From assembly GCA_028344855.1 (NCBI GenBank), contig JAOMCC010000003.1, positions 1 to 62,375 on the forward strand: a stretch of DNA of 62,375 nt, written 5' to 3'. The notes below the pieces were generated by a model. The model was not told the DNA's origin, ran no database searches, and saw nothing but the letters and a program-made list of their open reading frames with translations. The stretch comes from Nitrosomonadales bacterium. GTDB taxonomy: Bacteria; Pseudomonadota; Gammaproteobacteria; Burkholderiales; Methylophilaceae. Below, piece by piece: positions 31,091-39,718 of the stretch (positions are counted from its first letter, which is position 1; the number at the start of each line of letters is the position of its first letter). The position numbers and the translations under genes were made by a program.

Positions 31091-33376
31091 TTAATTAAGA
31101 AGAAAATAAGCATTTTTATCTGGTAGGAATTCATCATAAAAGTATTCGAAAATTCCATCTTCACCTTTCTTAGCAAGCATGCCATTTTTAGGATTTATTC
31201 TTAGAGGTACTATTCCATATGGGCTTTCTAATATTTTAGTAGGGTACTCATTAATTATTGGCTTCATGTAGTCAATCCATATTGGAAGAGCTGCTCTTGA
31301 GCCACTTTCATGCTTTCCTAGAGTTCGAGGTTGGTCAAAGCCCATCCATGTAACCGTTACAATATCTGGATTAAATCCCGCAAACCACGCATCTACTAGC
31401 TCATTTGTTGTTCCAGTTTTACCAGCAATATCCTCACGTTTAAGTCTTTTAGCTTTTCTAGCCGTTCCAGTATTTATTACTTCTTGGAGAAGTGAAGTCA
31501 TAATGTATGCATTCCTTGGGTCAATAATCCTAGGCGTTTCTTCATTTGTTACAGAAAAGTTTTGTTTAATTTTTCTTCCTTTAACATCTATAATTTTTTC
31601 AATAAAATAAGGTTTTTTAAGATAACCTCCATTTGCAAAAACACCATATGCTGCAACCATTTCTAAAGCTGTAACCTGACCAACTCCCAATGCCATTGAC
31701 AAGTAAGGCGAATGTTTTTTTTTGTTAAACCCAAATCTTGTTATGTAATCAAGTGCATATTTTGGATCAATATGTTTTAAAACTCTAATAGCAACTAAAT
31801 TTTTTGATTTGGCTAAACCTTGTCTAAGTCTTATTGCTCCATCATATTTTTCATTATAATTTTGTGGCTCCCAGTTTTCATTAGTATTAAGTTCTTTCGC
31901 TGTAATATAGATAGGCGCGTCATTCACTAAAGTTGCAGGGGTTATGCCTTTTTCAAGTGCAGCTGAATATATGAATGGTTTAAAAATTGATCCTGGCTGT
32001 CTATTTGCTTGTGAAACATGATTGTATTTATTTCGATGAAAATCAAATCCCCCAACTAAAGCTAAGATAGCCCCTGTTTGAGGATCCATAGACACAAGTG
32101 AGCTTTCTACTTCGGGAAGTTGAGTCGCAATCCAATAATTTCTTTTTTTAACAAATCTTATAACAGATCCAGGCTTTAGTAATTTTTCACCTTCGTTTTG
32201 TAATTCCAAATCTTTTTTAAGTAATTTCAACCCTTTTTTATAAACACTTATTTTTTTTCCATTTTTCAGGAGGACATCAACTCGCAAAGGTTGTAAATCT
32301 AAAATAACACCGGGAATAAAATTACTATAAGTGGGTATTAACTTAAGTTTCTTTAGGATAAATTTATCCCGCTCTTTTTTATTTTTAAATTCTTGAGATT
32401 TAAAACCGATAAAATCTTCAGGGGGGGCCAAATCATGTCGTGCTATATAATTTATGATGCCATTTTGAACTGCACGATTTGCCATCAATTGATTTTTCTT
32501 TTTAATCGTTGTATAAACTTTTAGTCCACTGGTATAGATTTTATCTCCAAATTCTTCAAATAAAGTTTGTCTCACCATTTCGGCAACATAATTAGCTTGA
32601 AGCTCACTTTTCATAAATCTATCTTTTAAACCAAGAGGTTCCTCCAAGGCGATTATATGAGTTGGCTTATCAATATAACCATGACGTAACATACTATTTA
32701 GAACATTTTGCTGTCTATTTATTGCAAGATTTGGTCTCACTAATGGATTGTATCTGCTTGGTGCTTTTGGAAGACCAGCAAGTAAAGCGGTTTCTCCTAA
32801 ATTCAATTGATCAAGATTTTTTCCAAAATAAGTATTCGCTGCTGCTGCAAAACCAAAAGATCTTTGGCCAAGATATATTTGATTAATATATAGCTCAAGT
32901 ATTTCTTCTTTTGATAATGTTCTTTCAATTTTGACTGCAAGTAAAATTTCATTAATTTTTCTTTTAAACGTCTTTTCAGAAGTAAGAAAAAAGTTTCTTG
33001 CTACTTGCATTGTGATTGTGCTTGCACCCTCATGGCTTTTACCAAGTATATTTTTAATTGCAGCTCTTGTTATCCCAATTAAATCAATGCCAGGGTGCTC
33101 AAAAAAACGTCTGTCTTCTATTGAGAGAATTGCATTAATCATTTGCTGCGGAGTATCTGAAATAGCTATAAAATCTCGTCTTTCCTCTCCAAATTCTGCA
33201 ATGAGAATTTCTTCTTTTGAAAAAATTTGCAAAGGTTGTTTAGGGCGATATTTTTCTAGATGAGAGATATTAGGAAGTGTTGGGTAGATTAAGGCAGACA
33301 CAAAAAAAGCCATTGCGAGAATAGATAAAGCCCCAAAAAAGGCCATAAAAAGATAATTCTTAATGATTGAATACAT
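31091..33376 (-). CDS. mrcA: Penicillin-binding protein 1A (bifunctional peptidoglycan synthase)
   Basis: Class A PBP of 761 aa with a glycosyltransferase and a transpeptidase domain. One N-terminal membrane segment (about residues 11-31) precedes the GT51 domain: ILSIEDRRFFEHPGID with the catalytic Glu, GASTITMQVARNFFL, EILELYINQIYLGQRSFG and TALLAGLPKAPSRYNP. The transpeptidase has GSIFKPF (SxxK), SKN and AGKTGTTNELVDAWFAGF. It is divergent from aroK; the pilMNOPQ genes commonly found in that divergent position are missing. Confidence 0.97.
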   Translation of the reverse strand: MYSIIKNYLFMAFFGALSILAMAFFVSALIYPTLPNISHLEKYRPKQPLQIFSKEEILIAEFGEERRDFIAISDTPQQMINAILSIEDRRFFEHPGIDLIGITRAAIKNILGKSHEGASTITMQVARNFFLTSEKTFKRKINEILLAVKIERTLSKEEILELYINQIYLGQRSFGFAAAANTYFGKNLDQLNLGETALLAGLPKAPSRYNPLVRPNLAINRQQNVLNSMLRHGYIDKPTHIIALEEPLGLKDRFMKSELQANYVAEMVRQTLFEEFGDKIYTSGLKVYTTIKKKNQLMANRAVQNGIINYIARHDLAPPEDFIGFKSQEFKNKKERDKFILKKLKLIPTYSNFIPGVILDLQPLRVDVLLKNGKKISVYKKGLKLLKKDLELQNEGEKLLKPGSVIRFVKKRNYWIATQLPEVESSLVSMDPQTGAILALVGGFDFHRNKYNHVSQANRQPGSIFKPFIYSAALEKGITPATLVNDAPIYITAKELNTNENWEPQNYNEKYDGAIRLRQGLAKSKNLVAIRVLKHIDPKYALDYITRFGFNKKKHSPYLSMALGVGQVTALEMVAAYGVFANGGYLKKPYFIEKIIDVKGRKIKQNFSVTNEETPRIIDPRNAYIMTSLLQEVINTGTARKAKRLKREDIAGKTGTTNELVDAWFAGFNPDIVTVTWMGFDQPRTLGKHESGSRAALPIWIDYMKPIINEYPTKILESPYGIVPLRINPKNGMLAKKGEDGIFEYFYDEFLPDKNAYFLLN

Positions 33377-33494
33377 AATGCACTTAAATAAAATTTAACT
33401 ATAATATAAACTTCATTATAGTAGTTTAGTAAGATATTTAATCTTAATTTAGATATTTTATTATTTATTTGGTAACTTTTATAGAGAATTGGTA

Positions 33495-34013
33495 TTGAAA
33501 AATTCAAAAAACATTTTTTTAATTGGATTAATGGGTTCTGGGAAGACAACAATCGGAAAGCTTCTATCAAAAAAATTAGATAAAGATTTTTATGATAGTG
33601 ATTCTGTTGTTGAAGAAAGGACTGGCGTTAAAGTACCTTTGATATTTGAATATGAAGGAGAAGTTGGTTTCAGAAGAAGAGAAGAGAACGTTTTAAAAGA
33701 TTTAGTTAATTTAAAAAATATTGTTTTAGCAACTGGCGGCGGTGTAATTTTATCTAAAAATAATCGTAAATTACTCAAAAATAATGGATATGTTATTTAT
33801 TTAAAATCAGATTGTGTCGATTTAGCAGCTAGAATGGAAAATGATAAATCTAGGCCACTTTTACAAAAAGGTGATTTAAAAGAAACACTAGACAATTTAT
33901 TTAAATTTAGAGATCCATTATATGTGGACATTTCTGATCAAATAATTGAAACTAAAAATAAACGAGCTAGTGATGTTACTTCTGAAATCGAATCTTTGCT
34001 AAACAAATTATGA
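33495..34013 (+). CDS. aroK: Shikimate kinase
   Basis: Phosphorylates shikimate in the chorismate pathway. P-loop is IGLMGSGKTTIGKLLS at the N-terminus, followed by FYDSDSVVEERTG (shikimate-binding Asp), FRRREENVL, ATGGGVIL and the lid arginine in DKSRPLLQ. No ATG start exists; the track begins at TTG 33489, but the TTG at 33495 is better spaced from the purine-rich GAGA at 33484-33487 and gives LKNSKNIFLIG. It overlaps aroB by 4 bases. Product about 172 aa. Confidence 0.93.
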   Translation: MKNSKNIFLIGLMGSGKTTIGKLLSKKLDKDFYDSDSVVEERTGVKVPLIFEYEGEVGFRRREENVLKDLVNLKNIVLATGGGVILSKNNRKLLKNNGYVIYLKSDCVDLAARMENDKSRPLLQKGDLKETLDNLFKFRDPLYVDISDQIIETKNKRASDVTSEIESLLNKL

Positions 34014-35095
34014 CAGAAACTATAAATATAAATTTAGGAAAAAGAAGCTATCCAATATATGTAGGTGAGCATCTTTTAACAAATGGCGATTTATTTGAAA
34101 AGCATATTTCTAATAAAAAAGTAGCAATTGTTACCAATGAAACTATTTCTCCATTATATCTTCAAAAAATTTCTAAAACTTTCAAAGATATAAATAAAGA
34201 GATAATTCCAATAATTCTTCCCGACGGAGAAGCATTTAAAAATTTTGAGACTTTAAATTTAATTTATGACGAATTACTAAAAAATAGAGCTAATCGTCAA
34301 ATATCATTGGTTGCCTTAGGAGGAGGTGTTGTTGGCGATATAACTGGTTTTGCAGCTGCAACATTTATGAGAGGTGTTGATTTTATTCAAATCCCTACAA
34401 CTCTTTTATCTCAGGTTGATTCTTCTGTCGGAGGAAAAACTGGAATTAATCATCAGCTTGGAAAAAATATGATAGGTGCTTTCTACCAACCAAAATGTGT
34501 AATCGCAGATATAAGTTTATTGGCAACATTACCTGATAATCATTTATCTGCAGGTTTGGCTGAAGTCATCAAATATGGCCTAATTCGTGATTTTAGTTTT
34601 TTTGAATGGCTTGAAAAAAATATTAATGGCATTATGAAAAGAGATTCTAAATTATTAATTAATGCAGTAATTTGTTCGTGTAAGAATAAAGCAGACATTG
34701 TGGAATCTGACGAATTTGAGTCTAACATTAGAGCTATTTTAAATTTAGGCCACACTTTTGGACATGCTATAGAAACTGCTACAGGTTATGGAAAATGGCT
34801 TCATGGAGAAGCTATTGGAATAGGAATGGTTATGGCTGCTCATTTATCAGAACAAATGGGATGGTTAAAAAAAGAAGAGTATCAAAGAATAAAGTCTTTG
34901 ATAGTTAGTTCAAATCTACCAATTAATCCTCCAGAGATTTCAAAAAAAGACTTTCTTGATTTGATGCAACTGGATAAGAAAACAAAAGATGATCAAATTA
35001 ATCTTGTTCTTCAACAAGGTATAGGTAAAGCTATTCTTACCTCTGATTATGACGAAGAAAAACTCCATAACACCCTTTTAAAGAAATCTTTTTAA
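34010..35095 (+). CDS. aroB: 3-dehydroquinate synthase
   Basis: NAD- and metal-dependent cyclisation of DAHP to 3-dehydroquinate (361 aa). Motifs are ILPDGEAFKNFETLN, VALGGGVVGDITGFAAATFMRGVDFIQIPTTLLSQVDSSVGGKTGINH (quoted as a known block in parts), GLAEVIKYGLI with the metal Glu, NLGHTFGHAIE with the metal His, and LHGEAIGIGM with the third ligand. aroK and aroB overlap by 4 bases, and dgt follows after 8 bases, the conserved aroK-aroB-dgt order. Confidence 0.97.
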   Translation: MTETININLGKRSYPIYVGEHLLTNGDLFEKHISNKKVAIVTNETISPLYLQKISKTFKDINKEIIPIILPDGEAFKNFETLNLIYDELLKNRANRQISLVALGGGVVGDITGFAAATFMRGVDFIQIPTTLLSQVDSSVGGKTGINHQLGKNMIGAFYQPKCVIADISLLATLPDNHLSAGLAEVIKYGLIRDFSFFEWLEKNINGIMKRDSKLLINAVICSCKNKADIVESDEFESNIRAILNLGHTFGHAIETATGYGKWLHGEAIGIGMVMAAHLSEQMGWLKKEEYQRIKSLIVSSNLPINPPEISKKDFLDLMQLDKKTKDDQINLVLQQGIGKAILTSDYDEEKLHNTLLKKSF

Positions 35096-35103
35096 AGGCT
35101 TTT

Positions 35104-36231
35104 ATGACATTAGAACCTTATGCAGCAAATCCAGAATACACATTGGGTAGAGAATTTAATGAATCTAAATCAAAATTTAGAAATGATTTTCAGAGGGATC
35201 GAGATCGAATAATTCATTCATCTGCATTTAGAAGACTAGAATATAAGACTCAGGTATTTGTGAACCACGAAGGGGATATGTTTCGAACACGTCTCACTCA
35301 TTCTCTTGAAGTTTCACAGATTTCAAGAGGAATAGCACGCACACTAAAATGTCATGAGGATTTAGCTGAAGCAATTGCATTGGCCCATGACCTTGGTCAT
35401 ACCCCTTTTGGACATGCTGGACAAGATTCTTTAAATAATTGTATGAAACCTTTTGGTGGCTTTGAACATAATTTACAATCTTTAAGGGTTGTTGATTTTT
35501 TAGAGCAAAGATATGCTAATTTTGATGGATTAAATTTAACGTTTGAGACACGTGAAGGAATATTAAAACATTGTTCTTTTAAGAATGCTAAGAATTTGGG
35601 TGCTGTAGGCGAAAGATTTATAAAAAAACAACAGCCCTCTTTGGAGGCTCAATTAGTAAATTATGCTGATGAAATTGCTTACAACAGTCACGATATTGAT
35701 GATGGATATCGTTCAGGAATTATAAAATTTAAAAAATTAATGGAAGTTTCTTTATTTAAAGAATGTGCTGAGCTTGTAAAAAAAGAGTATCCCAATATAG
35801 GTGAAATTAGGTGGCTTCACGAGACTATAAGAAGAGTTACATTTTCTTTGATATTTGATATATGTGAAACAAGTTCTTTAAATATAGATAAATATAAACC
35901 TAAAAGAATTGAGGATATTAGAAAATTACCTAATTTAATTAATCTATCTAAAAATATGGAACAAAAACAATTAGAACTTAAGCAGTTTTTAAGACATTTT
36001 CTTTATGAGCATGAGCGAGTAGTTAAGATGACAGATAATGCAAAAAAAATAATTAAGGACTTATTTTTTCATTTCATGAATGATCCCTCTTTATTGCCAG
36101 AATCATATACAAAGAATTCGGGTAATGATTTTAGCCGATCAATAGCAGATTATTTAGCTGGAATGACAGATAGGTATGCTATTAACATTCATAAAGACTA
36201 CAAGTTGAATAGTAAAAAACACTGTTTGTAA
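35104..36231 (+). CDS. dgt: Deoxyguanosinetriphosphate triphosphohydrolase-like protein
   Basis: HD-domain dNTP triphosphohydrolase (375 aa, shorter than E. coli Dgt and typical of the YfbR-unlike, betaproteobacterial Dgt-like group). Start region has YAANPEYTLGREFNE and RDRDRIIHSSAFRRLEYKTQVF. Metal ligands are in RLTHSLEVSQISRGIAR (H), AHDLGHTPFGHAG (HD) and the downstream ADEIAYNSHDIDDG (D). Family members hydrolyse dNTPs to deoxynucleosides and triphosphate. It ends the aroK-aroB-dgt unit; no strong intrinsic terminator follows. Confidence 0.93.
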   Translation: MTLEPYAANPEYTLGREFNESKSKFRNDFQRDRDRIIHSSAFRRLEYKTQVFVNHEGDMFRTRLTHSLEVSQISRGIARTLKCHEDLAEAIALAHDLGHTPFGHAGQDSLNNCMKPFGGFEHNLQSLRVVDFLEQRYANFDGLNLTFETREGILKHCSFKNAKNLGAVGERFIKKQQPSLEAQLVNYADEIAYNSHDIDDGYRSGIIKFKKLMEVSLFKECAELVKKEYPNIGEIRWLHETIRRVTFSLIFDICETSSLNIDKYKPKRIEDIRKLPNLINLSKNMEQKQLELKQFLRHFLYEHERVVKMTDNAKKIIKDLFFHFMNDPSLLPESYTKNSGNDFSRSIADYLAGMTDRYAINIHKDYKLNSKKHCL

Positions 36232-36245
36232 TAGATTCATGGTAG

Positions 36246-36267
36246 ATTGTTGTAAATTTACAACAAT
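36246..36267. repeat. Perfect 22-bp palindrome between dgt and the porin
   Basis: ATTGTTGTAAA followed directly by its exact reverse complement TTTACAACAAT. There is no loop and no T-run, so a terminator is unlikely. The shape suits a dimeric regulator binding upstream of the porin promoter. A related TTTGTTACAAA lies about 10 bases further on. Confidence 0.6.
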
Positions 36268-36301
36268 ATTCTAGATTTGTTACAAAAAAGTCACAATTAT
36301 C

Positions 36302-36331
36302 TTGCTTTTTAATGTAAACATTAGGGATAAT
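36302..36331 (+). promoter_or_regulatory. Possible sigma-70 promoter of the porin gene
   Basis: TTGCTT at 36302-36307 and GATAAT at 36326-36331 are separated by 18 bases. This would give a leader of roughly 110 bases containing the repeats at 36346-36397. It is read by eye only; the spacing and hexamers are acceptable but not strong. Confidence 0.35.
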
Positions 36332-36345
36332 GGTATTAACTTTTC

Positions 36346-36397
36346 TTAATGAGAAAGTTTATCTTAAGAAAGTTTTTTTGTTAAGAAAGTTTTTTGA
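36346..36397. repeat. Tandem TTAAGAAAGTTTTTT repeats in the porin leader
   Basis: Two near-identical 17-base units (TTAAGAAAGTTTTTTTG and TTAAGAAAGTTTTTTGA) stand in tandem at 36364-36397, preceded by a diverged copy TTAATGAGAAAGTTT at 36346-36360. The GAAAGTTT core recurs at spacings of 15 and 17 bases. They lie between the putative promoter and the start codon and may act on the mRNA or bind a regulator. Confidence 0.6.
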
Positions 36398-36450
36398 ATT
36401 ACTTTTTTAACCTATGTTACAGAAGTAATTTTTAATTTTAGGAGAAATTT

Positions 36451-37839
36451 ATGAACAAGAAAATTAATCTAGCAGTTGCGGGTGCAGCTCTAGCTTTAGG
36501 TGCTTCGGCAGCTAATGCTGGAATCGTTATCCCAGCTGGTGATTGGACATTAGATGTAAATGGTAATGTTAATGCATTCTTGAACTTCAATGATGCTGAC
36601 GCTGCTAACGGCTCTGCTGTTACAGGTGCTATTGCTAATGGCCAAGATGGACTAGGTGAATCTGATTCACAAGGTATTAATACAGGTCTATTACCATCAT
36701 GGTTAGGATTTACTGGTACTACACGTCAAAATAATACTGATGTGTCATTTACTATTTCATTCCAACCTAATGCTTCAGACAACACTACACCATTTCATGG
36801 TGATTCAAAAACACCTCTAAATCGTCAGTCATATTTATCATTTGGTGATAAATCATGGGGTTCGATTAAACTTGGTAAAGATATTGGTATCTTTGCTTCT
36901 GGTGCGATTCTTAATGATATGACATTATTAGGTGTTGGTTCTGGTGCTAATGGTCGTTCAGGTGGTGCTACAACACTTGGTGGTATTGGTACTGGTTATG
37001 TATACGCTGCATGGAAGGGTCAAGCTACATATACGACTCCAAACATGGGTGGATTCCAAGCTAAAATTGGTTTAATGAATCCAAACAATATTCCTGATGC
37101 TAATACAACATCAACAACTAGAACATACACAACAATATCAATCTTGACAGGTACTACAGCAACCCTTACTGGTTCACTGTCAGCTGCTGGTATTGCAACA
37201 TCTATATCAACAACTGTTGTGTCTGCTGGTACTATTGCTTCAACAACAACTGATACTGATACAACTACTGGTGCATCTAATGGTGCTGTTAACCAAGATC
37301 GTTTCGGTATTGAGGCAGAAGCTTCATATTCATGGACAGGCGATGTTGCTGGTAAAGTATGGGTATCTGGTGCTTCATACGAAGTTACTCGTATCCAAGC
37401 TGGTACATCTGCAACTAAACAAGATTATGACATCGAAGCAGTTGATGTCGGTGCTTCTTTAAGTGCTGGTAACTTCGGCTTAGTTGGTTACTACTATGAT
37501 GGTGAAGGCCTAGGTACTACACTATTCGGTAACTTAGGTGTAACATCTGGAGGTAAAGAGCGTGATTCAGACGGTGGTTATGTTCAAGCTACATATGTAA
37601 TACCAACAGGTACTAAACTTGGTGTTGCTTATGGTGTTTCAAATCTTGACACAGCTAGTGGTGAAACTAACGCTACTTTAGTTGACGAAAATGAACGTTG
37701 GACTGTGGGTGCATATCATCCATTAACTAAGCATCTAAATTTAGTTGCTGAGTACAATTCAACAGAGACAGAAGGTCAAACAGGTTCAAATAACGCTGAG
37801 AATGATTCATTATCTCTTGGTGCTATCTTATTCTTCTAG
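36451..37839 (+). CDS. Outer membrane porin, Gram-negative general porin family
   Basis: 462-aa exported protein with a classic signal peptide ending ASAANA, followed by GIVIPAGDWTLDVNGNVNAFLNF. The body has alternating beta strands, QSYLSFGDKSWGSIKLGKDIGIF (the porin FVGL-type strand), many Gly-Asp-Asn turns and a C-terminal strand SLSLGAILFF ending in Phe, as outer membrane barrels do. A Thr/Ser-rich stretch of about 60 residues (around residues 210-280) is probably an external loop. The ribosome site TTTTAGGAGAAATTT is strong, codon use is richer in GGT, GCT and AAC than neighbours, and an excellent terminator follows, all pointing to very high expression. Confidence 0.88.
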   Translation: MNKKINLAVAGAALALGASAANAGIVIPAGDWTLDVNGNVNAFLNFNDADAANGSAVTGAIANGQDGLGESDSQGINTGLLPSWLGFTGTTRQNNTDVSFTISFQPNASDNTTPFHGDSKTPLNRQSYLSFGDKSWGSIKLGKDIGIFASGAILNDMTLLGVGSGANGRSGGATTLGGIGTGYVYAAWKGQATYTTPNMGGFQAKIGLMNPNNIPDANTTSTTRTYTTISILTGTTATLTGSLSAAGIATSISTTVVSAGTIASTTTDTDTTTGASNGAVNQDRFGIEAEASYSWTGDVAGKVWVSGASYEVTRIQAGTSATKQDYDIEAVDVGASLSAGNFGLVGYYYDGEGLGTTLFGNLGVTSGGKERDSDGGYVQATYVIPTGTKLGVAYGVSNLDTASGETNATLVDENERWTVGAYHPLTKHLNLVAEYNSTETEGQTGSNNAENDSLSLGAILFF

Positions 37840-37881
37840 GACTTACCTCTTAGTAGAAGTTTGATCAGTAGTAGATTTAAT

Positions 37882-37913
37882 AAAAAACGGCATCTTCGGA
37901 TGCCGTTTTTTTT
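37882..37913 (+). terminator. Rho-independent terminator of the porin gene
   Basis: Perfect stem ACGGCATC / GATGCCGT closed by a UUCG tetraloop, flanked by A-run and eight Ts. It isolates the porin transcript from the TPR gene and is the best terminator in the window. Confidence 0.95.
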
Positions 37914-37969
37914 ATTTCTTCTGCACTAATCATGTGAAATAATAGGTTTAAATTTTAAATTTTTAGATT

Positions 37970-39718
37970 ATGACAAACAATACCAATTTAAATGAATTAC
38001 TCGATGAGGCTTTAAGTTTATTAAAATTAAAGGATTTTGATAAGGCTATTCCAATCTATGAAGCTATCTTAAAAATAGATAGCGTGCATTCGCAAGCACT
38101 GTCTCATTTATCAATAATATTTTTAATTAAAAAAAGATATCAAGAAGCAATAGAAATGATTCATAAATTATTTCAAATAGTAGAACCAGTTATTGGTGAT
38201 TATCAAAATTTGGCTAGTGCTTATTTAGCGCTAAATGATTACAAAAATGCAATTGATTCCTATGAAAAAGCCATTCAAATTAATCCTAATATATCAGAAA
38301 TACATAAGCTTCTTGGAGATGCACAAATTAAAGTAGCAGATCATATAGGAGCTTTTGACTCTTATGAAAAAGCTTATAAGTTAGAGCCAGAAAAATTTCA
38401 AAGATTATTTGATTACGGAATTATATTGCATCTTTGCAGGCATCATGAACAAGCATTAGATATCTTTAATAAAGCACAAAAGATTGACCCTAATCATATC
38501 GAATGTATGAATAAAACTGCTGCATGTTTAAGTGCAATCGGCGATTATAGTAAAGCTAAAAGTATTTATAAAAAATTAATGGAGTTAGCTCCAGAGGCAA
38601 CCGCCCCTATAATAGATTTTGCCTCATGTTTAATGTATGAGGACAAATATGATGAACCCATTAAAATACTAAAAGAAGTCCTAATTAAAAAACCATATCA
38701 GAGTATAGCTAGATCTAATTTAAGCCTTTTGTATTTAACTAAAAAAAATTTTAAAGAAGGTTGGGACTGCCATGAGGCAAGAATTCAAATGAGGAATGAA
38801 TTTGACGCAACTAAAAGATACGATTCACTTCAGAAGTTTTTTAGTATAGATGTAGGTAAAAAAGAATTAAAATCAAATGAAAAAATTATTATATTGTTGG
38901 ATGCAGGAATTGGGGATGTAATTCTTGGCTTTAGTATGCTCAAGGATTTTTATAAAAAATTTAAAAATATTAGTGCTGAAGTGGATTATCGTTTGGTAAA
39001 TCTTTTTAAAAGATCATTTCCAGAAATTAATTTTTTTGGAATTAAAGAAGATAAACATGAAATTTTAATTAATCATAATCTTACCGATTATGACAAAGGT
39101 ATTTATTGGATGAGTTTGGGTAAATATGTTCGTCAGAATATATCGGATTTTCCAAAAGAAAGTTTAGCTTTTATGAAGCCAGATGAAAAAAAAGTTAATG
39201 AAATCAGAAATAATCTAAAAAAAGACAAAAAAATTGTTTGTGGAGTATCTTGGAAAAGTGCTGCGACAGAAGATAGACATAAATCTATTCTCCTTCAAAA
39301 TTTAATTCCTATTTTTTCTCTTCATGGACTAAGATTTATAGATTTACAGTATGAAATTCCTCAACATAAAGGTCAAACAGCTCTAGAAAAGAAAAATCTT
39401 TTCAAGAATAATCAAATTAAAATTGAAAAATATAAGGATTTAGATACGTTTAATGATATTGATGGTTTATCAGCATTAATAGAAAATTGTGATATTGTTG
39501 TTACAGCTAGCAATGTAACTGCACATATAGCAGGAGCATTAGGTAAAAAAACTTTTTTGTTTGTTCCTTTTTCAAGAGGTAAGCTTTGGTATTGGCATGA
39601 TGAAAAAGGTTCAAGTATTTGGTATCCAAGTATTAAAATATTTAGAGCAGAATCAGTTAATAAATGGGGTAGGGTTTTTATAAGAATTGCTGAAGAGATT
39701 AAAAAAGAATTAACTTGA
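37970..39718 (+). CDS. TPR-repeat protein with C-terminal glycosyltransferase-like domain
   Basis: 582-aa protein. Residues about 1-270 are tandem tetratricopeptide repeats (for example AIPIYEAILKIDSVHSQALSHL, AIDSYEKAIQINPNISEIHKLLGDA in part). Residues about 300-580 form a domain like the GT-B, GT9/O-GlcNAc transferase-like end of TPR-glycosyltransferase fusions: LDAGIGDVILGFSMLKDF, GVSWKSAATEDRHKSI and VTASNVTAHIAGALGKKTFLFVPF. No signal peptide is seen, so it is cytoplasmic. Possible roles are protein or surface-polymer glycosylation; the acceptor is unknown. It is monocistronic, with the porin terminator before it and convergent ntrC overlapping its end by 9 bases. Confidence 0.8.
   Translation: MTNNTNLNELLDEALSLLKLKDFDKAIPIYEAILKIDSVHSQALSHLSIIFLIKKRYQEAIEMIHKLFQIVEPVIGDYQNLASAYLALNDYKNAIDSYEKAIQINPNISEIHKLLGDAQIKVADHIGAFDSYEKAYKLEPEKFQRLFDYGIILHLCRHHEQALDIFNKAQKIDPNHIECMNKTAACLSAIGDYSKAKSIYKKLMELAPEATAPIIDFASCLMYEDKYDEPIKILKEVLIKKPYQSIARSNLSLLYLTKKNFKEGWDCHEARIQMRNEFDATKRYDSLQKFFSIDVGKKELKSNEKIIILLDAGIGDVILGFSMLKDFYKKFKNISAEVDYRLVNLFKRSFPEINFFGIKEDKHEILINHNLTDYDKGIYWMSLGKYVRQNISDFPKESLAFMKPDEKKVNEIRNNLKKDKKIVCGVSWKSAATEDRHKSILLQNLIPIFSLHGLRFIDLQYEIPQHKGQTALEKKNLFKNNQIKIEKYKDLDTFNDIDGLSALIENCDIVVTASNVTAHIAGALGKKTFLFVPFSRGKLWYWHDEKGSSIWYPSIKIFRAESVNKWGRVFIRIAEEIKKELT

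Noticed and set aside
36246-36267. The palindrome as a terminator for dgt
   Set aside because: It has no loop, is AT-rich, and is followed by ATTCTAG rather than a T-run.
37265-37300. TTTGASNG in the porin as a possible ApbE flavinylation motif
   Set aside because: The pattern [ST]GA[ST]x[ST] is not complete (Gly at the target position), and it lies in a low-complexity outer-membrane loop rather than an FMN-binding domain.
37193-37462. 89-aa Leu/Gln-rich ORF inside the porin
   Set aside because: It is the shifted-frame reading of the Thr-rich porin segment; composition alone explains it.
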